Shown here piece after piece: positions 9,862 to 20,015 of a stretch of DNA of 64,000 bases; position 1 is the first letter of the stretch; each line of letters starts with the position of its first letter. Origin of the DNA: Nocardia farcinica (GTDB taxonomy: Bacteria > Actinomycetota > Actinomycetes > Mycobacteriales > Mycobacteriaceae); assembly GCF_001182745.1 (NCBI RefSeq), contig NZ_LN868938.1:2480001-2544000 (forward strand), written 5' to 3'. The notes below the pieces were generated by a model. It ran no database searches, was not told the DNA's origin, and saw nothing but the letters and a program-made list of their open reading frames with translations. Position numbers and translations under genes: made by a program.

Positions 9862-10498
9862 CCTCACGGCCCGACCTGACATGGGTTACCACATCACGCG
9901 GATCGAACATATTGCCTCGATGATCGAACATGGCGTGCTGAGCGACCGCTTGGCAACTGAGCGCGGGGCTAGCTCGATCTCCATCGCTCACTCACATCTC
10001 GAGGAGAGACGCGCCAGGCGCACCCCGTGCCAGTCGACCCGTACGGCACGCTGGCGGACTACACACCGTTCTACTTCGCAGCGCGCAGCCCCATGTTGTT
10101 CGCCATCCAATGGGGAAGGTGCATGGTCACGGAAGGGCTGCGATCGGATCGTGTACTTGGCGTCGACAGTGCAACATTTGCGGCGCCGCGGACTTCAGGT
10201 ACTCGGAACCGACCGGCACGCCGTCGTCCCCTACGCCCAGTTCACTGCCAATGACTCGGTCCTGACAGGCTTCGTCGACTGGGAACTGATGAAGGAGCGC
10301 TACTGGTGTGACATACCGGAGTACCCCGACCGATCTGAGCGGCGGCAGGCTGAACTCCTCGTCCACGAACGTGTCCCGTGGGATAGCATCCTGGGTGTAG
10401 CTACCCGGACCGAGCCGGTCGAGAACGAGCTACGTCACATCCTCGACACGGCTGGCGCGTCCACTCGGACCGCGGTCCGGTCACATTGGTACTTCTGA
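9858..10498 (+). pseudogene. darT: DarT DNA ADP-ribosyltransferase toxin, frameshifted
   Basis: DarT attaches ADP-ribose to thymidine in DNA. The pieces match in order but lie in different frames. ATG 9858 gives MTSRPDLTW, then YHITRIEHIASMIEHGVL follows one frame over. At about 10022 the frame shifts again to PVDPYGTLADYTPFYFAARS, the conserved NAD-site region. At about 10105-10135 it shifts back to RIVYLAST and continues to the end, including the catalytic-Glu segment ERRQAELLV. Each break is repaired by one base in a G or C run (GGG, CCCC, GGGG). A continuous 205-residue frame from ATG 9881 exists, but about 38 of its residues are nonsense across the active site, so the product should be inactive unless the breaks are sequencing errors. 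Confidence 0.8.
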
Positions 10499-10512
10499 GG
10501 ATGGAGGGCGTC

Positions 10513-11571
10513 ATGATTCGAGAGGAGCACGGCAACCTCCTCCGCGCGGACGTCGATGCCTTGGTGAATACCGTCAACACTGTGGGCGTGATGGGCAAAG
10601 GAATCGCCCTCCAGTTCAAGCGCGCATACCCCGACATGTTCAAGGAGTACGAACGCGCGGCTAAAGCGAACCGCATCCACGTCGGTGAGATGTTCGTATG
10701 GGAAACCGGCGCCCTCGACGGACCCAGATTCATCGTCAACTTCCCGACCAAGAGGCATTGGCGCTCGGCGAGTCGTCTCGATGACATCGCGCTCGGTCTT
10801 CGTCACCTGGCGGCGGTCATCGATTCGCACGGGATCCGTTCGATCGCAATCCCCCCACTCGGATGCGGGAACGGCGGACTGGACTGGGCCGAGGTGGCCC
10901 CACTCATCTGGGACGCACTACGTCCGCTGGCAACCGATGTGGAGATCCTGGTTTTCCCACCCGAGGGCGCTCCACCAGCCGTGGATATGCCCACTCGAAC
11001 CACGGCCCCGCGGATGACTGCCGCTCGTGCGGCGGTCGTGAAGCTCCTGAAAGCCTATGAGGAGTACTCGTTCCACGAGGCGACGCTGATCGAAGTTCAG
11101 AAACTGACCTACTTCCTGCAAGCCGCGGGCGAGAATCTTCGTTTGGACTTCGTCAAGGGCAGGTATGGTCCCTACGCAGACGACCTGCGCAAAACCCTGC
11201 GCGAGATCGAAGGCCATTTCATCGTGGGTTTCGGCGACGGGAGCGCGCAGGTGATGTCTGCGGAACCACTGCAGGTGATCGATGCCGCTGCCGGCCGTGC
11301 CGAACAGTTACTGGCGACGGACCCGCGCACAGCGGCACGCGTCGAACGAGTGATCGAGCTGACCGACGGCTTCACCAGCATGTACGGGCTGGAACTACTC
11401 GCGACAGTGCACTGGGCCGCAACTCGGGAACCTGCTCGGCGTCATGGCGACGTGGTGCGCATTGTCCAGAGCTGGACCAAGCGCAAGAAATCGCTGTTCA
11501 CCGAAAACCACATCGACAATGCTCTCGATCGACTGAGCACGCACAATTGGATTCCACCGTTCGCAGCGTAA
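10513..11571 (+). CDS. darG: DarG antitoxin: macrodomain ADP-ribosyl-glycohydrolase
   Basis: This 352-residue protein starts with a macrodomain (about 1-155): GNLLRADVDALVNTVNTVG forms the ADP-ribose loop and IPPLGCGNGGLDW the second loop. DarG macrodomains remove ADP-ribose from thymidine in DNA. The C-terminal half (about 165-352) matches the DarG domain that binds and inhibits DarT. It appears intact, with a GGAGGG ribosome binding site, 14 bases after the broken darT. In its relatives DarTG acts as an abortive-infection system against phage. Here an intact antitoxin beside a disrupted toxin is the expected order of decay. Confidence 0.9.
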   Translation: MIREEHGNLLRADVDALVNTVNTVGVMGKGIALQFKRAYPDMFKEYERAAKANRIHVGEMFVWETGALDGPRFIVNFPTKRHWRSASRLDDIALGLRHLAAVIDSHGIRSIAIPPLGCGNGGLDWAEVAPLIWDALRPLATDVEILVFPPEGAPPAVDMPTRTTAPRMTAARAAVVKLLKAYEEYSFHEATLIEVQKLTYFLQAAGENLRLDFVKGRYGPYADDLRKTLREIEGHFIVGFGDGSAQVMSAEPLQVIDAAAGRAEQLLATDPRTAARVERVIELTDGFTSMYGLELLATVHWAATREPARRHGDVVRIVQSWTKRKKSLFTENHIDNALDRLSTHNWIPPFAA

Positions 11572-11774
11572 GATGGGGAATCCTCGCGGATGCAGGATGC
11601 GACTGGCCACGCGTGACGTCGCGCCGATCGGTTCGCCATGATGGTATCTGATGCGAGCAGCCTGGACGACTGCCGTTCCGACTGCGCTCATCGCATCTCG
11701 CCTCCCGAAGAGATATTCTCACCATTTCTTCCTCGCAAATTCCCACGCGGGCCACATGATTTCTGGGCTGCCAA

Positions 11775-11984
11775 GGGCTTGTAGTCGCGCATGATCAGAG
11801 CCTGCCGATTGCGCCTCACCCGCACACGTCGCCCGATCGCCCGCGCCGCGACCTCGATGGACAACCCGGCCTCCTGCCGCATCCCGCGCAGACACCGGCC
11901 GAGACTGCGGTGTGGAACGCCCGCCGTCCCCCGAACGTCTGCGGCGAGCTGCGGTGCCACCGCCCGCACATCCCTGTCCCGGAT
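11775..11984 (-). pseudogene. Truncated XRE/DUF5753 regulator remnant
   Basis: The reverse strand encodes APQLAADVRGTAGVPHRSLG and the following helix-turn-helix start, nearly the same as the intact regulator at 24264-25190. It then jumps straight to RVRVRRNRQ, which lies about 130 residues further on in the intact protein, and soon loses homology. The codon equivalent to the intact ATG start reads ATC. It is therefore an internally deleted, startless copy. It forms part of the 363-bp repeat annotated separately. Confidence 0.75.
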
Positions 11985-12191
11985 GCAGTGTGCTCCCGTC
12001 TGTGGAATCCGTCCGTCACCGGAACTGGAAGATAGTGAAACATGTTGTGGGAGAGATGATTTTGATCTCGCGAGCTCCCATTATGCGGATCCGCTGGAAG
12101 CAGTCCAGGCTATTCACCGCTTTCCCCCACGACTTTCCCGGGACAGACCGGAACCGCGCCGTTCCGCTGCTCCACTGGGAGCGTGATCGAC
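11829..12191. repeat. 363-bp direct repeat, left copy
   Basis: This stretch aligns without net gaps to 25035-25397 in the same orientation, with about 18 mismatches counted by eye (about 95% identity). It covers the first codons and upstream region of an XRE regulator. Its copies flank the DUF3558 genes, the DUF1998 and UvrD helicases and two further small genes. The rest of 11572-12431 shows no convincing gene besides the regulator remnant. Confidence 0.85.
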
Positions 12192-12431
12192 GACAAACAC
12201 GCTCTCGTTCAGCGCCGGCACGGAACGGGCGAGTGGATGAGTCCGCAGCGCGTACCGCTCGCCCCGCCCTGCGCGTGTTACATCGCGCTCCCCCTGCACC
12301 TGCTGACACGCTACGCCACTTCCGACACGCTGGAACCCGCCCGGGATGGGGCTGCCCGCACCGCACGCGTGGCCCCGCCGGCGAGCGGGGTGAACCTGTC
12401 CGCCTCGAACCCGCCTGCCCGGTCCGCAAAT

Positions 12432-12836
12432 TCAGTTGAGCTGCTCGCCCTGACCCGCCAGGGATTGGCCGGTTTCCTGGTCGACGACCTCCAGCTTGCC
12501 TATTGCGGCGAGGTAGGCGTCGCGCATCGTGGTGACGATCTCGATGTGCTGGTCGATGCGGGCCAGAGCGTTGTCATCAGGATGATGGGGCGCCCCGCCG
12601 ACTGCCTTCTGCTGGAACTTCACCCGTAGGTCGTTGGCGGAAGGCAAGCCGCCGTAACCGGAGAGGAATTCGAGCTGGACGATGTCGGATCTGATGTCCT
12701 CGAGTGCGAGGCGGAGTTGTTCGCAACGGCCGGAAAGGGCGTTGCCGATCTCCGTGTCCATCGTGAACTGCCCATTGATTCCTTGCTCTTTCAGCGCTCG
12801 CCAGGTCTCGAGTTGCGCGGCTGCGTCGTCGGACAT
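12432..12836 (-). CDS. Hypothetical helical protein next to a DUF3558 lipoprotein
   Basis: This 134-residue protein has no signal peptide, is rich in Ala, Gln, Glu and Leu, and looks mostly helical. The family was not recognised. An AAGGAGG ribosome binding site precedes the ATG. It follows the DUF3558 lipoprotein gene by 18 bases on the same strand, so the two form an operon. Nocardia genomes often pair DUF3558 lipoproteins with small helical proteins of WXG-like size, but no WXG motif is visible. Cytoplasmic location is inferred only from the lack of a signal. Confidence 0.7.
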   Translation of the reverse strand: MSDDAAAQLETWRALKEQGINGQFTMDTEIGNALSGRCEQLRLALEDIRSDIVQLEFLSGYGGLPSANDLRVKFQQKAVGGAPHHPDDNALARIDQHIEIVTTMRDAYLAAIGKLEVVDQETGQSLAGQGEQLN

Positions 12837-12854
12837 TTCGGCCTCCTTGCTGAG

Positions 12855-13403
12855 CTACTTCGGGAGATACGGCTCGAGGTCCGTGGCGTGGTCGACAGCG
12901 ATCTCGCAGTAGTCGTTGGGCACGGTGGGATTCTGCCAACCGACGGAAATCTGGAACATGCCCTGTTGTGCGGGGAGGGCGACGTAACAGATGCGACGAT
13001 CGTCCGATTTGTGCTTATGGAGGAGGCCGTGCCGTTGGCCGATGGTGATCTCTCGAAGGATCTCGTGCGTCTCGTCGGCTCGAACTTCGTCAACGGTGTG
13101 ACTGGTCGACAACACATCGATTCGGTACGGCCTGCCGTCCAACGGCTTCCACCCGCAAATCCGCCATGCTGACACATCGGCCGGGTTGACGATGTTGCGC
13201 TCGGTCGACGGGTCCAGACCGGTCTCGATCAACCACTCGTCGGCGATATCGGTACACGGATCGAGCAGGTTGTCCATCGCCGGCTCGGCCGCCGTGGGCG
13301 TACCCGGCTCCGAACCACCGAGACCCCCACCCGAACACGCCGTGACCAGACCCAACACGGCCACCCCCGCGATCACACCCCGTGCGGCATCGACGGCGCG
13401 CAT
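12855..13403 (-). CDS. DUF3558 family lipoprotein
   Basis: This 182-residue protein has a lipoprotein signal (GVAVLGLVTACSGGG: hydrophobic stretch, then the lipobox Cys), a low-complexity Gly/Pro/Thr linker, and a DUF3558-type body (LLDPCTDIADEW..., then ICGW, then a late Cys). DUF3558 proteins are actinobacterial surface lipoproteins of unknown function. The start is set by GGGAGG seven bases upstream; longer readings would bury the signal peptide. It interrupts the defence row on the opposite strand. Confidence 0.8.
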   Translation of the reverse strand: MRAVDAARGVIAGVAVLGLVTACSGGGLGGSEPGTPTAAEPAMDNLLDPCTDIADEWLIETGLDPSTERNIVNPADVSAWRICGWKPLDGRPYRIDVLSTSHTVDEVRADETHEILREITIGQRHGLLHKHKSDDRRICYVALPAQQGMFQISVGWQNPTVPNDYCEIAVDHATDLEPYLPK

Positions 13404-13670
13404 GTCCCTCCCTGATTCCGACAGCCCAGCCCACGATATCGGACGCGGCGGCACGCCGTCGGTTCGCTGCTGTCCGCGACCTGCCAGCAAGGACTAAGGT
13501 TCGGGCTCCGACGACGAGACGATCGCCTGCTGGCCGCCGACCTCCGCACGATTCCATCCGGAACCAGCAATCCCGCGAGTGCATGCGCATGGCGATCACC
13601 CGTGCGATAGCGTCGCTACACGGCGACACCGACGCCACGGGGATCGAGCCATCAGCCTAGGAGCAGATAC

Positions 13671-16600
13671 ATGGGGGCACTCCTGCCGACCTTGCAGGCC
13701 AACCACCTGCGAGAGGGACTGACCGACTACCTCGCGACGACGTTCGCGCTCACCGATCCGGACGCCCAAGCCGCCCTGATCGACTTCGTCGAAGACCCCC
13801 GCAGCGGCATGTTCAAGGGCCCCTATGTCCGCCTCCGCCTCCCCTTCGCGCCCGCCCGCGGCAACTGGGGAATGCACCTGGACTGGCTGCCGAAGGGCTT
13901 CGTCCCCTACGGCCACCAGGCGAAGGCGTTCGAGCGGTTGTCCACGAAGTTCCAGCAGCGCCCGCAACCGACCCTCGTCACCACCGGCACCGGCTCGGGC
14001 AAGACCGAGTCGTTCCTGATTCCCATCCTCGATCACGTGCTGCGCGCCAAGAAGCAGGGCGTCGCCGGCATGAAGGCGCTGATCATCTATCCGATGAACG
14101 CGCTGGCCAACGACCAGGAGCAGCGGCTCGCGCGCCTCATCACGCAGAATCCGGAGCTGGCGGGCGTCACCGCCGGTCTCTACACCGGGGAGCAGTCCTC
14201 CGGCGGCCGGACGATGGTGTCGGCGGAGGGTCTGATCACCGATCGGCGGCTGATGCACGATTCGCCGCCCGACATCCTGCTCACCAACTACAAGATGCTC
14301 GATCATCTGCTGCTGCGGCCGGATCGGGCGGCGATGTGGCGGCAGTCGGCGGAATCGCTGCAGTACGTGGTGCTCGACGAGTTCCACACCTACGACGGTG
14401 CGCAGGGCACCGACGTGGCGATGCTGCTGCGGCGGTTGGGGCTGGCGGTGAAGTCGTACTGGACCGAGGGCACCGAGGTGAGTGCCGCGGATCGGGCGCG
14501 GCCGCTGGGGCGGATCACGCCGGTCGCGACCTCGGCGACGCTGGGTGGCAAGGGTGAGCCCTCGGCGATGCTCGACTTCGCGCATACGGTGTTCGGGGAG
14601 GCATTTTCCGACGATGCGCTGGTCGGGGAGACCCGGCTCGGGCTGGACGAATGGCTGGCGCATCGGCAGACCGAGTTGGATCGGTTGTATGTGCCGGTCG
14701 CGCCGTCGGTCGACAAAGCCGTCGAGTTCCTCGACGGGCTGAAGCAGGCGTCGGCGAGCAACGCGCATCTGACGGCGGCGGTGCTGGCGACGCTGTTCGA
14801 GCGCACCGGCGACCAGCATCCCGAACTCGACGAACTGACCTCGGAGCTGCGGCGCCTCGACGAGGAAGAACAGCTGGACCTGCTCAAGAAGCACCACCTG
14901 TTCGTCCAGCTGGTCAAGCGCTCCGCGGAGGCGGTGTCGCTGGCCGAGCTGGCCGCCGCCGTGCTGCCACCGCCGTCGGGCGGACGAGAGAATCCACGCA
15001 CGCAGTGGCGCCGGCAGCACTATCTCGACTTCGTGTTCGCGGCGCTGTCGCATCTGCGCGCCGAGATCGGCCGCGCCGCACTGAACGTCGATGTGCACCT
15101 GTGGGTTCGGGAGCTCTCCCGCATCGACCGGGCTTTGGCGGCCTCGACGATGTTCCGCTGGGCCGACGACGGCGCAGCCGAAGGTACCGACATCGAGTTC
15201 CAGCCCGCGCTCTACTGCCGCCACTGCGGCCGCTCGGGGTGGGGCGTGCGGATGGCGCCGACCGGCAACTGGCTCGACCCCGATCAGGATTCGGTCCGCA
15301 CCCTGCATCTCTCCGGCGACCCGAGGATTCGGGCACTGATCTCCGCCCCGCTGGAAGCCCAGCTCGACACGCCGGTCGAGGGGCTGCGCTGGATCCGGCT
15401 CGAGGACCGCGAACTCACCGACGAGATGCCCGACCCCGAAAGCCCGGAAGTGCTCGAGGGTCGCGCGCTCCCGGTGTTGGTGCTGCACGGGCCGGGCGCC
15501 GAAGAGGATTCGCAGAAGGATGTGTGCCCGGCATGCAACACCGCCGACGGCATCCGCTTCCTCGGCAGCGCCGTCGCCACCCAACTGTCGGTGGCCTTGT
15601 CGAACATGTTCGGCGACGCCGACCTCGACGCCGACGAGAAGAAGGCGCTGATGTTCACCGACAGCGTGCAGGACGCCGCCCACCGAGCGGGGTTCGTGCA
15701 GGCGCGATCGCACACCCTCAGCCTCCGTTCGACACTGCGTAACGCCCTCGGCGCCAAGGCCTCCGGGACGTCGATGCTGACGCTGACTGAGCTGTGTGAG
15801 GCGGTGCTCGACCGGGCGGGTGACGATCCCGCCCGGCGCTACCATCTGCTCGCCCCGGACATCGTGGAACGCGACGAGTTCGTCGCCTACTGGCAGAGCG
15901 ACAAGCCGGCCACGGAACGCCGCAAGGCGTTGCGCAAGGTCAAGTGCCGCGTCCAGTTCGACATCGACCTGGAGTTCGGCCTGCAATCCCGGCTCGGCCG
16001 CACCCTGGAACTGACCGGCAGCGTCGTCGCCGAAGTCGCGCTCGGTTCCGGCGAGCGGGTCGCCGCGCTGGGCCGACAGGCGCTCGACGGCGCCGAGCAT
16101 CAGCTGTCCTTCGCCGAGCCCGACACGACCGCGCTCAGCCAGTGGGTGCGCGGAACCGTGGAGCGGATGCGCATGCAAGGCGCCATCCGGCACACCTGGC
16201 TGGACAAGTTCGTGGAGCGTGACGCCAACCGGCGCTGGGTATGGGGCGGACGACCACGCGGCGAAGGCATGCCCGCGTTCCCGAAAGGACGCCCGGCGCC
16301 CGCTTTTCCGGCCCTCGGGGCCCGTACGATCCCGGAGGGCTTCGACCCGATCACCGCGCCTTCGTCGTGGTATGCCCGGTGGGCCGCACGGTGCCTCGGC
16401 GTTTCGCCGTTCGAGGGCGGCTTTCTGGCCCGCTCCTTGTTCACTGTGCTGGCCGAGCAGCGGATTCTCACCACCGTCACCACCGAGAAGTCACTGACCG
16501 CCTACCAGCTGAGCGAGGACGGCGTACTGGTCGGCGCGCCGGCACAGGCCGATCTGGAGGCGGGCAGGCATCTGCTGGTGTGCGGGGTGTGCCAGACGCA

Positions 16601-19600
16601 GAATCCCGGCAGCGCCGCCGTAGTGGATCAGCTCGAGGGCGCGCCATGCCTGCTCACCCGCTGCCCGGGCACGCTGCACCGGGCGTTCCGGGGTGAGAAC
16701 TTCTATCGCAAGCTCTACGACCGGTCGGAGATGAAACGGGTCGTCGCGCGCGAGCACACCTCGCTGCTGCCGACCACCACACGGTTGACGTACGAGACGA
16801 AGTTCAAGCAGGCCGGCACCGATCCGACGGCGCCGAATGTGCTCGTCGCGACCCCCACCCTGGAGATGGGTATCGATATCGGCGACTTGTCGACGGTGAT
16901 GCTCGGTTCCATGCCCCGCACCGTCGCCTCCTATCTGCAGCGCGTCGGCCGAGCCGGGCGCCTCACCGGCAACTCCCTGGTGCTGGCCTTCGTGCGCGGG
17001 CGCGGCGAGCATCTGCCCAAGCTCTACGATCCGCTATCGGTCATTTCCGGTGAGGTTCGCCCGCCCGCGACCTTCCTGTCCGCCGAGGAGATCTTGCAGC
17101 GCCAGTACGTGGCGCACATCGTGGACCGGCTGTCCCGCCGGCCCGGCGCACAGGACCCGATCGATGCGCGGGCGGTGCTCGGCAGTCTGGACGAGAACAG
17201 CTGGATGGCGCGCCTGATCCAGACCGCCGAGGCGAAATCCGACGAGCTGCTCGACGGCTTCCTCACGCAGTTCGGCGACCTGCTCGACGGCGCGGCACGC
17301 ACGGCCCTGCGCGCCTGGGCCACGCCGGGAGAGAGCGGCGAGGCGAGCGGGCTGACGCAGCACTTGCGCGAGGCGGTGCACCGCTGGAACCGCGACGTCG
17401 CCGAACTCTCCGAGCGTCACACCGCCGTCGATGCCGCCATCCCGGAGTTCGAGCAGCGCGCCAACTCCCCCGCCGCCACCGACGACGACCGGCGGGCTCT
17501 GCGGTCCGCGCGCGGCACCCTGCGGCTGATCGGCAAACACATCAGCGATCTCACCAACGAACACTGGGTGGGCGTGCTGGAACGCTACGGCGTGCTGCCG
17601 AACTACACCCTCCTCGACGACTCGGTCACGTTGGACGTCGGCATCACCTGGATCGACCCGGAAACCAACGAGTACCACGGCGATACCGAGACCTATCAGC
17701 GCGGTGCCCGCGTCGCGCTCACCGAACTGGCCCCCGGCGCCACCTTCTACGCCCAGGGCCTGGCCGTGCGGATCGACGCCATCGACCTCGGTTCCGGCCA
17801 GGCGAACATCCACACCTGGCGCCTGTGCCCGACGTGCGGGTGGGCCGACATCAGCGCAGGCGGCGAGGCGCCCCGGCACCGGGGCAACTGCCCGCGCTGC
17901 GGCGAAGCGGCCATCGCGGACGTGAGCCAGCAGCTACAGGTGGTGGAGATGTCGAAGGTGTCGGCGGAGGTGCGCCGCGACGAGGCCGCGATCACCGATT
18001 CCCGCGACGAACGCCACCGCGAGGTGTATTCGGTGGTGACGGCCGCGGACGTGAACCCCGACAACATCACCCGGCGCTGGTTCGCCGCCGACCACGACTT
18101 CGGCGCGGAATACCTGCGCCACATCGACATTCGATGGCTGAACATGGGCAAACGCACCTCCCAGGGCAGCAAACGCACCATCGCCGGCATCGATGTCACC
18201 ACCGGTTTGTTCCGGGTGTGCTCGGGCTGCGGTCAGCTCGACCGGGTGGCCGGACGCAACGAAGCCTACGAGCACCGCAGCTGGTGCCGGTACCGCAAAG
18301 CGACGGACGAGGCACATGTGCGCGACATCGCTCTGGCCCGCACCCTGCGTACCCAGGCGGTGCTGCTGCATGTGCCGCCCGAGCTGCGCTACGACTACTT
18401 CGCTTATCCGAGCCTGAGCGCGGCCATCCTGCTCGGCCTGCGGCAGGTGATCGGCGGCGCGCCGGAACACCTGGACGTGGTCGCGATCCCGGACGCCCTG
18501 CATGCTCCTAACCAACAGGCACTGCTCATCCACGACACCGTGCCCGGCGGTACCGGCTATCTCGCCGAGTTCGCCGATCCACGGAAGGTGTGGTCGGTGC
18601 TGGTCGCGGCCCGGGCGGTGCTACGGGACTGCTCGTGCGCCACCGAATCGCGACTGGCCTGCCACAACTGCCTGCTGCCCTTCACACCGCCGAACGAGCT
18701 GGACAAGGTTTCGCGCAAGACCGCCGTCAAGATCCTCGACAGCATCCTCGACGCCCGCGATCGTGAACCGTCGTGGCCGGAGTGGTCGCACTCGATCGAG
18801 GAGGAAGCCCCCGCGAAGCCGCCCGTCAGCAAGGAATCACCGCTCGAGCGCCGCTTTTATCAAGCGTTCCTGGACCGGTTGCGCACACTCGGGGCGACGA
18901 TCAAGGAGACGCCGGGCACCTATGCCAACAAGGCGACCATCACGGTGCCCGGGCACAAGACACGCACCTGGACGCTGACCCCGCAGATGCAGATGGGCAA
19001 CAGTGTGCCGGACTTCGAGCTCAAGACCAGCGATCCGGAGATTCCGGTCATCGCGATCTTCGCCGACGGGCGCCGGTACCACGCGGTTCCGGAGAACAAT
19101 CGGATCGCCGACGACGCGCACAAGCGGGAGATCCTGCGCTCGGGTGGGGTGATGGTGTGGTCGTTCTCCCACGAGGACCTCGAACGGTTCGAGGCCAGGA
19201 AACCCGGTACACCGTCGTGGTATTCGACGCAGATGGCGCAGCAGATCCTCCGCATCGGCACCCTGCGCCGGGCGATCGTCGACCTGTTGCCGGCCGACCC
19301 GATCACGCAGTTGTTCCATTTCCTCACCGATCCCGACGTCGAGGAATGGGCGAAGGTCGGGCACTGGCTGCCGCTGATGTTCATGCGCGGTGAGCGGATC
19401 AAGGGGGACAGCGCCGCGCTGGCCGAGTGGGCCCTGGCCCTCCTCGACGGACGCGACCCCGAGATCCCCGACGGCAACCACGTGTGCGCGCCCTACTCCG
19501 ATGGCCCGATGGCGATCATCGCGGCTATGCGGCCCGACCCGATGACCATCACTGCGGTGCTCGTCCTCGACGACCGCGACCACGCACTCGAGTCCGACAA

Positions 19601-20015
19601 TGGCGCCGGTTGGCGGGAATGGCTGCGCCTGTCGAATTGGTTCGGCCTGCGGGACAACCACGTCGTGACCGCCCGTAGCCTGCTGGCCCACGACCCCACC
19701 GCGCCCGACCTCCGATCCGACACCGTGGCCGACGACCTGCCGCCGGAATGGCAGCGGCTCGTCGACGAGAGCATCTCCGACGCCGAACGCGCCCTCATTC
19801 GCGACCTCTCCGGGGCCGGCGTGCCACTGCCCGCCCAGGGCTTCGAGACCGACGACGGTGAGGTTGTCGATCTGGCGTGGCCCGGTGCGCGTGTCGGTGT
19901 GCTCTTCGACCGCGGTGCGATCGCCACGAATACATTGACCGATCAGGGGTGGACGGTCTGCCCGCCGGAGATGACGCCGATCATCGCGGCACTGACTGCG
20001 AACGGAGTGATGTGA
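13671..20015 (+). CDS. 2,114-residue DUF1998 helicase (DruE-like)
   Basis: A very large superfamily 2 helicase with Walker A GTGSGKT at 106-112, DEFH at about 236-239, motif III SATLG and a C-terminal lobe with TPTLEMGIDIGDL and LQRVGRAGRL. A Cys pair near 516 (CRHCG) and several later Cys pairs suggest zinc ribbons. The DUF1998 signature HDTVPGGTGYLAEF is near 1621, followed by the Cys cluster at about 1654. Size and domain order match DruE, the hallmark of Druantia; DISARM splits similar functions between DrmA and DrmB. Residues 1720-1850 look like a restriction-endonuclease-fold domain (PDFELK, FADGRRYH, DDAHKREIL). AGGAG supports the ATG. It overlaps the UvrD gene by one base. Confidence 0.87.
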   Translation: MGALLPTLQANHLREGLTDYLATTFALTDPDAQAALIDFVEDPRSGMFKGPYVRLRLPFAPARGNWGMHLDWLPKGFVPYGHQAKAFERLSTKFQQRPQPTLVTTGTGSGKTESFLIPILDHVLRAKKQGVAGMKALIIYPMNALANDQEQRLARLITQNPELAGVTAGLYTGEQSSGGRTMVSAEGLITDRRLMHDSPPDILLTNYKMLDHLLLRPDRAAMWRQSAESLQYVVLDEFHTYDGAQGTDVAMLLRRLGLAVKSYWTEGTEVSAADRARPLGRITPVATSATLGGKGEPSAMLDFAHTVFGEAFSDDALVGETRLGLDEWLAHRQTELDRLYVPVAPSVDKAVEFLDGLKQASASNAHLTAAVLATLFERTGDQHPELDELTSELRRLDEEEQLDLLKKHHLFVQLVKRSAEAVSLAELAAAVLPPPSGGRENPRTQWRRQHYLDFVFAALSHLRAEIGRAALNVDVHLWVRELSRIDRALAASTMFRWADDGAAEGTDIEFQPALYCRHCGRSGWGVRMAPTGNWLDPDQDSVRTLHLSGDPRIRALISAPLEAQLDTPVEGLRWIRLEDRELTDEMPDPESPEVLEGRALPVLVLHGPGAEEDSQKDVCPACNTADGIRFLGSAVATQLSVALSNMFGDADLDADEKKALMFTDSVQDAAHRAGFVQARSHTLSLRSTLRNALGAKASGTSMLTLTELCEAVLDRAGDDPARRYHLLAPDIVERDEFVAYWQSDKPATERRKALRKVKCRVQFDIDLEFGLQSRLGRTLELTGSVVAEVALGSGERVAALGRQALDGAEHQLSFAEPDTTALSQWVRGTVERMRMQGAIRHTWLDKFVERDANRRWVWGGRPRGEGMPAFPKGRPAPAFPALGARTIPEGFDPITAPSSWYARWAARCLGVSPFEGGFLARSLFTVLAEQRILTTVTTEKSLTAYQLSEDGVLVGAPAQADLEAGRHLLVCGVCQTQNPGSAAVVDQLEGAPCLLTRCPGTLHRAFRGENFYRKLYDRSEMKRVVAREHTSLLPTTTRLTYETKFKQAGTDPTAPNVLVATPTLEMGIDIGDLSTVMLGSMPRTVASYLQRVGRAGRLTGNSLVLAFVRGRGEHLPKLYDPLSVISGEVRPPATFLSAEEILQRQYVAHIVDRLSRRPGAQDPIDARAVLGSLDENSWMARLIQTAEAKSDELLDGFLTQFGDLLDGAARTALRAWATPGESGEASGLTQHLREAVHRWNRDVAELSERHTAVDAAIPEFEQRANSPAATDDDRRALRSARGTLRLIGKHISDLTNEHWVGVLERYGVLPNYTLLDDSVTLDVGITWIDPETNEYHGDTETYQRGARVALTELAPGATFYAQGLAVRIDAIDLGSGQANIHTWRLCPTCGWADISAGGEAPRHRGNCPRCGEAAIADVSQQLQVVEMSKVSAEVRRDEAAITDSRDERHREVYSVVTAADVNPDNITRRWFAADHDFGAEYLRHIDIRWLNMGKRTSQGSKRTIAGIDVTTGLFRVCSGCGQLDRVAGRNEAYEHRSWCRYRKATDEAHVRDIALARTLRTQAVLLHVPPELRYDYFAYPSLSAAILLGLRQVIGGAPEHLDVVAIPDALHAPNQQALLIHDTVPGGTGYLAEFADPRKVWSVLVAARAVLRDCSCATESRLACHNCLLPFTPPNELDKVSRKTAVKILDSILDARDREPSWPEWSHSIEEEAPAKPPVSKESPLERRFYQAFLDRLRTLGATIKETPGTYANKATITVPGHKTRTWTLTPQMQMGNSVPDFELKTSDPEIPVIAIFADGRRYHAVPENNRIADDAHKREILRSGGVMVWSFSHEDLERFEARKPGTPSWYSTQMAQQILRIGTLRRAIVDLLPADPITQLFHFLTDPDVEEWAKVGHWLPLMFMRGERIKGDSAALAEWALALLDGRDPEIPDGNHVCAPYSDGPMAIIAAMRPDPMTITAVLVLDDRDHALESDNGAGWREWLRLSNWFGLRDNHVVTARSLLAHDPTAPDLRSDTVADDLPPEWQRLVDESISDAERALIRDLSGAGVPLPAQGFETDDGEVVDLAWPGARVGVLFDRGAIATNTLTDQGWTVCPPEMTPIIAALTANGVM

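Noticed and set aside
12183..12629. Forward frame downstream of the left 363-bp repeat
   Set aside because: It has no ribosome binding site or family similarity and overlaps the well-supported reverse gene at 12432-12836.
13596..16193. 865-codon reverse-strand frame opposite the DUF1998 helicase
   Set aside because: A high-GC shadow: no start site, low-complexity Arg/Gln content, and the forward strand has clear helicase motifs.
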